Below the pieces are notes generated by a model, which did not search any database, was not told where the DNA came from, and was given only the letters and a program-made list of their open reading frames with translations. A stretch of DNA of 5,214 nt, from positions 1 to 5,214 of the forward strand of contig CAJXNF010000241.1 in NCBI GenBank assembly GCA_913056375.1, read 5' to 3'. Position numbers and translations under genes: made by a program. Positions 1 through 5,214 of the stretch are shown in pieces. Numbering within the stretch: the first letter of the stretch is position 1; every line of letters starts with the position of its first letter. This DNA is from an uncultured Pseudomonadota bacterium. GTDB lineage: Bacteria; SAR324; NAC60-12.

Positions 1-588
1 AGTCAGCCGCAATCGGTTTTCGATGGTTTCAGATCCGTAATCGTCGTCTCGATTGTTGAACCTGACAGAAAAGCATTGATCCAAGAGCAGTTGGTCTCCA
101 CCATTAATTTCAATGAAATCGAATCCAACCTCTTGAGCTCTCTCGGCAGCGTGAACAAAATGTAAGATGATTTCTTCAATGTCTCCCTCGTCAAACTCTC
201 TACTGAGATCGAAGTCCCGGCCAAAGTTGTAGAGAGATGGCCCCACTGGATTTTCTCCACAAACCTCTTCCGAAGTTCTTGCACCTGCATGAGAAAGCTT
301 GATTCCAATGCACGCTCCCTCTTTCTTGATGGCTTTGACTAATTTTTCTAAGCCCTCTAGGTGCTCTTCCTCTGAAATACCCAATTGACCAACTGCCATC
401 TTCCCTTGGCGGGCAACAAAAGCTGATTCTGTAAGCATGGTGCCTACGCCTTGCTTTGCCAGGGCTGAGTAGTGACGAATCATTTCTCCAGTGACAATCC
501 CGCGGTGGTTTGCAAGGTTTTCTTTTGTTGGTGGGGCAAGGATTTGATTGCGGAATTTGATGCCGAACGATTCAAAAGGTGTAAACAT
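1..588 (-). CDS. Old Yellow Enzyme-family NADH:flavin oxidoreductase, N-terminal part (cut by window edge)
   Basis: The first 196 residues of an FMN-dependent TIM-barrel oxidoreductase are present; the frame is open to base 1, so the C-terminal part lies outside (family members are usually about 340-370 residues, longer if fused as in FadH). What is seen: an opening typical of the family (RNQILAPP, residues 13-20), a TES strand end near 53-55, the barrel motif KLSHAGA (97-103), NPVGPS (113-118), GFDFIEI (155-161) and a closing RDDDYG...ENRLRL block (180-195). Such enzymes reduce activated C=C bonds using NAD(P)H through FMN in the cytoplasm. Oddly, the substrate-binding and proton-donor positions after IEI are Asn162, Asp165 and Leu167, where YqjM has His, His and Tyr, so the reaction may differ. 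The ATG at 588 is the only start downstream of the in-frame hisE stop at 624-622. No good Shine-Dalgarno precedes it, so it may depend on hisE translation 33 nt upstream. The family is secure; the substrate is unknown. Confidence 0.88.
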   Translation of the reverse strand, partial: MFTPFESFGIKFRNQILAPPTKENLANHRGIVTGEMIRHYSALAKQGVGTMLTESAFVARQGKMAVGQLGISEEEHLEGLEKLVKAIKKEGACIGIKLSHAGARTSEEVCGENPVGPSLYNFGRDFDLSREFDEGDIEEIILHFVHAAERAQEVGFDFIEINGGDQLLLDQCFSVRFNNRDDDYGSETIENRLRLT

Positions 589-621
589 AGGTTTTAACTT
601 GGGTGGAACAACTGGAAATGA

Positions 622-942
622 TCAGGATTTGTTGCGAGAAGCTTTCTCTTCAATTCCCGATTGGCCGAAACGACTCCTAAGTTCATTGTCGATATCTTCT
701 AAGGATATTTCCTTTTCGGCCATCAAGACAAGGCAATGAAACCAGAGGTCAGTCAATTCATGCACCAAGGCAGCACGATCTTGACCTTTAGCAGCCAAAA
801 CTACTTCTGTGGTTTCTTCACCAATTTTCTTCAGAATCTGATTTTCTCCCTTTTGAACAAGGGATGCTACATAAGAAGAGTTAGTATCACCCGATGCTAT
901 TCGCTGATGAATGGTTTCTAAAACTCGATGGAGCATTGACAT
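622..942 (-). CDS. hisE: phosphoribosyl-ATP pyrophosphatase HisE
   Basis: HisE catalyses the second step of histidine biosynthesis, hydrolysing phosphoribosyl-ATP to phosphoribosyl-AMP and pyrophosphate in the cytoplasm. The 106-residue length is normal for a stand-alone HisE, not fused to HisI. The all-alpha MazG-like signature is complete: a SSYVASL...KGENQILKKIGEE block, the metal-binding EExxE at residues 42-46 (E42, E43, E46) and the matching ExxD at 62-65 (E62, D65), followed by the LWFHCLVLMA helix. The chosen ATG (942-940) follows the stop codon of the response regulator (945-943) with no intervening base; a second ATG two codons on (936-934) is equally possible. Neither has a clear Shine-Dalgarno, which suggests translation coupled to the upstream gene. 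No other his genes are in the window, so this copy is separated from the pathway's usual hisF/hisI neighbourhood, at least on the visible side. Confidence 0.97.
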   Translation of the reverse strand: MSMLHRVLETIHQRIASGDTNSSYVASLVQKGENQILKKIGEETTEVVLAAKGQDRAALVHELTDLWFHCLVLMAEKEISLEDIDNELRSRFGQSGIEEKASRNKS

Positions 943-2385
943 CTATTGGGGATTTGAGGAACTGAGTCTTCTAACCTGTAAAATCTCAATTTTTTTTCGA
1001 AGAGTATTTCTGTTGATGCCCAGAATACGGGCAGCCTTCTGTTGGTTCCACCGCGTTTCTTCCAACAACAATTGCAATAGGGGTCTTTCTATCTGGTGAA
1101 GAACGGTGTCCATCAAATCCTCTCTTTGCTGATGAACAAATTCCGGAATTACCATATGAAGTTTTTTGTAGGCCAACTCTTCCAGTGTCTCTTCAAATTC
1201 TGGGAGTGGGGCTTGTCTGAGCAGATTATGTGGAAGCGCATCTTTGGTAATGACTTCACTAACGTTCGTAATCATCAAACTCTTGACTACATTTTCTAAT
1301 TCTCTGATATTTCCTGGCCAAGAATATTTTTGAAGAATTTCCATCGTTTCTTCAGTAATACTCTTGCGCCCTACGGCTAGTTCTTGACGGCCTTTTTTCA
1401 GGAAATGTTCTACCAGCAGAGGGATGTCCTCACGATGTTCCCTAAGAGAGGGGACACTAATTGGGAACACGCTTAACCGATAAAAAAGATCGGCACGGAA
1501 TTCCTGCTCCGCAATCATTTTGTTTAATTGCCGGTGTGTAGCAGCAATCACTCGCATGGAAGCGGGAATCAACTCGCTACCTCCCACCCGCTCAAACTGT
1601 CGCTCTTGTAGAACCCTTAACAGCTTTGCTTGCAGCTTTAGGGGCATGTCGCCAATTTCATCAAGAAAAAGAGTTCCTCGACCTACGAGCTCCAGTTTTC
1701 CACGTTTGCGGTCAACAGCCCCTGTGAAAGCCCCCTTTTCATGGCCAAATAACTCAGATTCTAGTAATTCACCTGGGATTGCCGCGCAATTTATCGCGAC
1801 GAATGGTGCTTCTGAACGGTCAGAATGTGCATGAATGGATCGTGCAATCAATTCTTTGCCCGTGCCACTCTCTCCCAGAATAAGTACGGTCAAATGGGTT
1901 GCGGCTACTCTACCAATCGACTTGAAGATGTCGCGCATTTCACGACTTCTGCCAATTAGTAATTCTTGTTCTTCGCGGTGGGTTAGTTGGAGTTGGCTTT
2001 GGCGGTCGTCTCTGTGACTTCTTAGAAGGTGTTGGCCTCTTTCAAGGATTTCCTCTACTTCTTGGATGTCAAATGGCTTCGTGATGTACTCAAAAGCCCC
2101 TTTCTTCATGGCTTCTACCGTGTTGAACATAGTGTTCTGACCGGTCATCACCGTGATCAATAAGGAAGGGAATTGCTTCAAAATTTCTTCGGTGAAAGCC
2201 AGTCCATTCTCCTGTTGCAGGTGAATATCAACAAATGCCATGTCGATGGATTGGCTTTCTAGAATTTCCAGTGCTTCTTGGAGATTGGAAGCAATGTGAG
2301 GCGTTGCACTGGCTCGCGAGATGGTTTTTTCTAGGACCCAACGAATACTTCGCTCATCATCAACAACCAGTACATTGCAACTCAT
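943..2385 (-). CDS. NtrC-family sigma-54-dependent response regulator
   Basis: This 480-residue cytoplasmic protein has the full three-domain NtrC layout. The receiver (about 3-120) carries the acidic pair D9/D10, phosphoacceptor D53, switch T81 and K103. The AAA+ domain (about 143-385) has Walker A GESGTGKE (171-178), an intact GAFTGA sigma-54 contact loop (218-223), Walker B TLFLDE (238-243), the FRADLFYRL arginine-finger segment (296-304) and sensor II WPGNIRELEN (356-365). A Fis-type helix-turn-helix closes it (about 433-470, QQKAARILGINRNTLRKK). Phosphorylation should drive ATP-dependent opening of sigma-54 promoters. The SIRWVLE segment after D10 and the C-terminal helix resemble NtrC itself, so it may be the NtrC orthologue, but no ntrB or glnA is visible to confirm that and no symbol is given. 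It starts 6 nt after the lipoprotein stop, with only a weak ribosome site, and its stop abuts hisE. An A8 run lies at the end of the DNA-binding segment. Confidence 0.97.
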   Translation of the reverse strand: MSCNVLVVDDERSIRWVLEKTISRASATPHIASNLQEALEILESQSIDMAFVDIHLQQENGLAFTEEILKQFPSLLITVMTGQNTMFNTVEAMKKGAFEYITKPFDIQEVEEILERGQHLLRSHRDDRQSQLQLTHREEQELLIGRSREMRDIFKSIGRVAATHLTVLILGESGTGKELIARSIHAHSDRSEAPFVAINCAAIPGELLESELFGHEKGAFTGAVDRKRGKLELVGRGTLFLDEIGDMPLKLQAKLLRVLQERQFERVGGSELIPASMRVIAATHRQLNKMIAEQEFRADLFYRLSVFPISVPSLREHREDIPLLVEHFLKKGRQELAVGRKSITEETMEILQKYSWPGNIRELENVVKSLMITNVSEVITKDALPHNLLRQAPLPEFEETLEELAYKKLHMVIPEFVHQQREDLMDTVLHQIERPLLQLLLEETRWNQQKAARILGINRNTLRKKIEILQVRRLSSSNPQ

Positions 2386-2391
2386 ATCTCG

Positions 2392-3645
2392 TCAACTGCT
2401 CGGAGATCTTACATAGCGCTGTAGCTCGTCTTTGAGAAGGCGCAGACTTAAGAGTGCATCAGCACCAGCAACCGCTCGATCAGGCCCAAATTCACCACGA
2501 ACCTTGTCTTGAAGCTGCATAATATTTCTTGAAACAAGGGTGCGGGCGGCGTTGTAGTAGTATGCATCTGGCCGAACATCCACAAAAGGTGAGGTGTCAC
2601 CAACAAATCTTGTGGATTGAGCTGAGTCTTGTGTCACTTGAATAAGTACATCTTCCAACATCAAAGCATACTCAGCCCTAGTGATTTCTTTATTTGGGAA
2701 AAAGAGGAATTGAGGGTTGGATTCGAGGCCTCGAACCTGAAGTTTGAGAATGGTTTCAATATCTTCACGCAATGGATGTTCTGAGATGTCTGATGCCAGC
2801 GGCCTTTCGATTTTGCTTTCGCCAGGAGGAATAAAATCTTTTGTTGGAGATTCAAACTTTAGCTCTTCCCTCTGCTCAGTTGCATTTCGGGTGTAAAGAT
2901 CGGCCAATTTGAGCTCTTGCATCAACAACGCTGCCATATCGGCACGAGTGATTTGCTCGATCATCGCAAGCTCGCGCCCATGCCTTGTACCTGGCTGAGC
3001 TCGGACAATTTTGTTCAGTTGTTCGATTGCATGATTAGCGTCTCTCGTAAAACCACGATTCAACTCAAGTACTTGAGTGAAAGCATTCTGGGCCTCCTCA
3101 AATCTCAGAGCTTTTTCATTCGATTGGCCCCAATAGTACCAAGGTTCTGCCTTGCTTGCCTGAAGATCAGGATGATCTTCAAAAATCTCCAGGGCTTCAT
3201 TAAAATGATCCTCAACATCGTCGATCCAGTCATCTCCCTCTGCTCTGGCTGTAATAGTACGCATTGCCAACAATTGAACGGAGAGTTCCTCGTTTGGGCC
3301 CTCAGCGTTGCTTAGAGCTTTTTCCAATAAATTCTCAGATTCCTCAAGGAACTCTGCAGCCTTTTCAGGCTCCAATCCGACTTGTTGTGATTGGAGAGTA
3401 AGGACAAGCGCTTTGCCTGCTAGAGCAGGTCCATATTCAGATTGCAACTCAAGACCCAGATCAAACTGCTTGGAGGCAGCATCAATCCTTTGCTCATCAA
3501 GTAAGTCTTTACCCCGCATCACATGGAAACTAGGGTTGTCAAGTGTCCCCTGACTAGGTCGTGGTCCTTGATCCTTGTTACATCCATTGAGTGCAACAAG
3601 AGATATAATTATGAAAAGGATGCTCAATTGCCAACGAATACGCAT
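2392..3645 (-). CDS. lipoprotein with TPR-like helices and C-terminal SLH repeats
   Basis: This is a 417-residue exported lipoprotein. Residues 1-21 form a lipoprotein signal peptide with lipobox LNGC, so Cys22 would be lipidated; the next residue is Asn, not Asp, which by the E. coli +2 rule points to the outer membrane. Residues about 38-215 are helical and TPR-like, clearest at 167-200 (AEPWYYWGQ...FEEAQNAFTQVLELN). The C-terminal half has S-layer-homology signatures: a partial unit with ITRADMA (232-238), a fuller unit (about 284-336) ending FFPNKEITRAEYALML, and a third (about 352-408) starting FVDVRPDAYYYNAA and ending FGPDRAV. SLH domains generally bind cell-wall polymers, so a role tethering outer membrane to wall, or scaffolding there, is inferred. 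I chose the ATG at 3645 over an in-frame ATG at 3771 because it directly precedes the signal peptide, has a near-perfect Shine-Dalgarno and avoids a 68-nt overlap with the upstream gene. No enzyme motif is seen. Confidence 0.9.
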   Translation of the reverse strand: MRIRWQLSILFIIISLVALNGCNKDQGPRPSQGTLDNPSFHVMRGKDLLDEQRIDAASKQFDLGLELQSEYGPALAGKALVLTLQSQQVGLEPEKAAEFLEESENLLEKALSNAEGPNEELSVQLLAMRTITARAEGDDWIDDVEDHFNEALEIFEDHPDLQASKAEPWYYWGQSNEKALRFEEAQNAFTQVLELNRGFTRDANHAIEQLNKIVRAQPGTRHGRELAMIEQITRADMAALLMQELKLADLYTRNATEQREELKFESPTKDFIPPGESKIERPLASDISEHPLREDIETILKLQVRGLESNPQFLFFPNKEITRAEYALMLEDVLIQVTQDSAQSTRFVGDTSPFVDVRPDAYYYNAARTLVSRNIMQLQDKVRGEFGPDRAVAGADALLSLRLLKDELQRYVRSPSS

Positions 3646-3647
3646 AG

Positions 3648-3655
3648 TCACCTCC
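3648..3655 (-). promoter_or_regulatory. strong ribosome binding site of the SLH lipoprotein
   Basis: GGAGGTGA on the minus strand is an uninterrupted match to the anti-Shine-Dalgarno end of 16S rRNA, with the GGAGG core 5 nt from the ATG at 3645. It is by far the best ribosome site in the window and decides the start of this gene. CACC at 3661-3658 can pair with GGTG at 3652-3649 around a 5-nt loop, so part of the site could be folded into a weak four-pair hairpin. Confidence 0.85.
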
Positions 3656-3703
3656 GTGGTGGTTGGATAAATGTCCGACCATTCACTTGAAAACAAGCTC
3701 GAT

Positions 3704-4675
3704 TCAAGCAGCGCCTTCCAGGCTAGATGGTCGTGTATCTCCAAAGCATGATGGTAACAGAGATTTTTCACGCAAATACCTCAGGAAATAGAGCATGTTT
3801 TTACGCATGCTTGCCAAGTCTTCTTCCAAAGGATTTGCTTCCCTGACAAACCATTCATTAATGAATTCGTCAATCAAATCAGGCGTCCATTCCTGATACA
3901 CAGGTGGTTGGAAATCGTCCAGAAACACTTCAAGATCTTCATCCAACCTTGAGAGATCTTCTTCTGACCAATCGAGACTCTCCCGGAAATCTGCCAGGAC
4001 TTCTTCTGAGATTGGGGGAACTCTAACAACTTCCTCCGAATCAGAATCAGTGGTAGCTTCTTCCTCAATACCTGAATCGGCGGAGCCGGGTATTTTGGCT
4101 TCGGGCCCATAAATCAATTCACTGGGGCTTTCGGAGATTAGTTCAATCAATTCGCTGTTTCTCACTTCATAATCATTGAGAGCATCATGAATCGTCTCTC
4201 TTGTCAGTGCTTCCTCTCCAAGCGCTTCAGCACGTGTTTTGAGATAGACTGCCACGATCATTGGATTTGAAAGATGAGGAATTTCATTACTGTGATCCAG
4301 TTGATGGATCGTAGCTTTCGCCAGAAGATTATCTGGTGACTGTGGAGTTGTCTCTCTCTCAAATTCCTCAAATCTAGCACGGAATCCCTCTAGGAACTCT
4401 TCGGTGAGCAGCCTCATGAGTAGCAAAGGTTCTGGGGTTTTTGCTTCTAATTCCTCTTTAACTGCCTGAATATCAAATTTCAGATCTTCAAACCGTTCAG
4501 AGAATGCTAGGAAGGGGAGTGTGCTCAGTAATTCTTCCAAACGCTTTTGGGTTGCAGCCTGGGGATTACTGATCATTCTTCGGGAGGCAAACTTACGACG
4601 TTGTTGTGCTTTCGTATGTTTCTTTGCCTGCTGGCGCTTAACCATGCCAGCTTTGCGAACTTTTTTCTTCGCCAT
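3704..4675 (-). CDS. hypothetical charge-segregated cytoplasmic protein
   Basis: I do not recognise this 323-residue protein. It has no signal peptide or membrane segment, so it is probably cytoplasmic. The first 34 residues hold 15 Lys/Arg and no acidic residue, a tail of the kind seen on RNA-, DNA- or ribosome-binding proteins. Residues about 42-185 are predicted helical, with Glu/Leu-rich amphipathic stretches (for example RLEELLSTLPFLAFSERFEDL). About 186-225 is a low-complexity acidic Ser/Glu/Asp linker. Residues about 226-308 form a second acidic helical domain with conserved-looking aromatics (WTPDLIDEFINEWF, 263-276; MLYFLRYLREKSLLP, 294-308) that gives the impression of a small folded module. 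The ATG at 4675 is preceded by only a weak AGG 9 nt away. It lies 123 nt after the secreted-protein gene and 58 nt before the lipoprotein gene, in the same direction, so a shared transcript with the lipoprotein is likely. Nucleic-acid or ribosome binding is only an inference from charge. Confidence 0.85.
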   Translation of the reverse strand: MAKKKVRKAGMVKRQQAKKHTKAQQRRKFASRRMISNPQAATQKRLEELLSTLPFLAFSERFEDLKFDIQAVKEELEAKTPEPLLLMRLLTEEFLEGFRARFEEFERETTPQSPDNLLAKATIHQLDHSNEIPHLSNPMIVAVYLKTRAEALGEEALTRETIHDALNDYEVRNSELIELISESPSELIYGPEAKIPGSADSGIEEEATTDSDSEEVVRVPPISEEVLADFRESLDWSEEDLSRLDEDLEVFLDDFQPPVYQEWTPDLIDEFINEWFVREANPLEEDLASMRKNMLYFLRYLREKSLLPSCFGDTRPSSLEGAA

Positions 4676-4734
4676 TCGGGAGTGCCTAAACTACTAGAGA
4701 GGGGAGGAAGGATCCAATACGAAAAGGTATGGAT

Positions 4735-4769
4735 AACATTTTAATAGTAAACCATTCTGTATAGCACAA
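4735..4769 (-). promoter_or_regulatory. candidate sigma-70-type promoter for the 323-residue protein gene and downstream genes
   Basis: This lies in the only sizeable intergenic gap. Two overlapping readings are possible on the minus strand: a -35 like TTGTGC (4769-4764) with 17 nt to a -10 like TATTAA (4746-4741), which would start RNA near 4735; or an extended -10, TGCTATACA (4766-4758), with no real -35. Both are weak matches, and the stretch is simply AT-rich. It would drive the unknown protein, the lipoprotein, the regulator, hisE and the oxidoreductase. No -24/-12 sigma-54 signature was found in the gap. Confidence 0.25.
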
Positions 4770-4775
4770 ACTGAT

Positions 4776-4786
4776 TGTGAATCACA
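4776..4786. promoter_or_regulatory. short perfect dyad, possible operator
   Basis: TGTGA-A-TCACA is a perfect inverted repeat with a one-base centre; an overlapping one, TGATT-GTG-AATCA, covers 4772-4784. The centre is too short for an RNA hairpin and no T-run follows, so it is not a terminator. It sits 12 nt after the stop of the secreted-protein gene and just upstream of the candidate promoter, where an activator could bind. The half-sites resemble those of CRP, but CRP needs a 6-nt spacer, so the match is not to a standard CRP site. Confidence 0.3.
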
Positions 4787-4798
4787 CCATCTTCTTTT

Positions 4799-5182
4799 CT
4801 ATCGCATATCCCTTGGTTCGCGGATGATGGTTCGCACAGATTTTCTTCGTGAATAAATATCTCTTGTGAGAGGATTGTCCGGTGGGCTTTCGTATTGTCT
4901 GTCTAGGTAAATTCTGAGCTGTCCGTAATTCAGTGGATCAGGTTTGAAACGGCGCTTTGGTGGGACATAACGGGCAGCATCTCGACGTACTTTGTCTTCA
5001 AAATTATCAGGATATCGTTCAGCAACATAATTTGGGATAACCTGCTGGGATTCTGTGTAGGAGCGTAAACTCTGATAATCCAAAGGTCGAATTTGTCTTC
5101 TCCCTTCACCTGCTGCCCAAGCAAATCCACCTAGGCTTATCGTGAAGAGGATTGTAAATAACAACGTAATTTTTCGGGGCAT
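4799..5182 (-). CDS. small secreted protein of unknown function with an internal repeat
   Basis: I do not recognise this 127-residue protein. Residues 1-24 form a clear Sec signal peptide (MPRK basic end, hydrophobic LLFTILFTISLGGF core, AWA/AA cleavage region), so it is probably periplasmic or secreted; there is no lipobox Cys and in fact no Cys at all. The mature part is short, basic and rich in Arg, Tyr and Pro. It contains a diverged repeat: PLDYQSLRSYTESQQ...PN (33-51) and PLNYGQLRIYLDRQYESPPDN (83-103), sharing PL-[DN]-Y-x-x-LR-x-Y and a later P/N. The C-terminus is an Arg-rich tail. The ATG at 5182 directly precedes the signal peptide; a GAG about 8 nt upstream is the only ribosome-site hint. 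It is the first complete gene of the minus-strand series and is separated from the next by 123 nt, so it may be transcribed separately. Function cannot be inferred beyond export. Confidence 0.83.
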   Translation of the reverse strand: MPRKITLLFTILFTISLGGFAWAAGEGRRQIRPLDYQSLRSYTESQQVIPNYVAERYPDNFEDKVRRDAARYVPPKRRFKPDPLNYGQLRIYLDRQYESPPDNPLTRDIYSRRKSVRTIIREPRDMR

Positions 5183-5214
5183 TATTTACTCAGGGGATTG
5201 CAGTAAGGTTTGTT

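Noticed and set aside
3..308. 101-residue open frame on the minus strand at the left edge
   Set aside because: It is out of frame with the oxidoreductase, whose frame carries family motifs through the whole interval.
1490..1510. GGCACG...TGC resembling a sigma-54 -24/-12 element
   Set aside because: The GG-to-GC spacing is 12, not 10, and it lies inside a coding region on the opposite strand; a similar string near 2942-2957 fails for the same reason.
1520..1834. 104-residue Ser/Arg-rich open frame on the plus strand inside the regulator
   Set aside because: It lies opposite the conserved AAA+ core, and its composition is what the complement of that coding sequence would give.
2917..3315. 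132-residue open frame on the plus strand inside the lipoprotein gene
   Set aside because: It is antisense to a gene with clear domains; its product shows no recognisable motif and it is best explained as a reverse-strand shadow.
3646..3771. Longer version of the lipoprotein starting at the in-frame ATG at 3771
   Set aside because: It would overlap the upstream gene by 68 nt, bury the signal peptide 42 residues inside the protein and ignore the near-perfect ribosome site at 3655-3648.
4772..4786. Possible terminator after the secreted-protein gene
   Set aside because: The dyad has only a 1-3 base centre, low GC and no following T-run on the transcribed strand, so it cannot be an ordinary intrinsic terminator.

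Overview
The window reads as a stretch of a diderm (Gram-negative) bacterial chromosome. The evidence is a lipoprotein with a classical lipobox, a second exported protein with a Sec-type signal peptide, an NtrC-type sigma-54 activator, a stand-alone hisE and a textbook Shine-Dalgarno (GGAGGTGA). Base composition is moderate, a little under 50% GC by eye. The gene mix would suit a marine deltaproteobacterium-like or SAR324-like lineage, but that placement is an impression and not something the sequence proves.

All six genes lie on the minus strand, so transcription runs right to left. In order they are: a small secreted protein of unknown function with an internal repeat (5182-4799); a charge-segregated cytoplasmic protein of unknown function (4675-3704); an outer-membrane-type lipoprotein with TPR-like helices and S-layer-homology (SLH) repeats (3645-2392); an NtrC-family sigma-54 response regulator (2385-943); phosphoribosyl-ATP pyrophosphatase HisE (942-622); and the N-terminal part of an Old Yellow Enzyme-family flavin oxidoreductase that runs off the left edge (588-1). 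The gaps are 123, 58, 6, 0 and 33 nt. The last four genes therefore look like one transcription unit, with the lipoprotein, regulator and hisE tightly coupled. The 123-nt gap holds the only plausible internal promoter.

Functionally the right half looks like an envelope module: an exported small protein, an unknown cytoplasmic protein and a lipoprotein that could tether the outer membrane to the cell wall. The left half is a transcription regulator followed by two metabolic enzymes. No sensor kinase is visible, so the regulator's input is unknown.

The points most worth a second look are the OYE homologue, which has lost the usual catalytic/substrate-binding His/His(Asn)/Tyr set; the lipoprotein-TPR-SLH architecture; the direct abutment of an NtrC-type gene and hisE; and the two unrecognised proteins. 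I found no RNA genes, mobile elements, CRISPR arrays or convincing intrinsic terminators.
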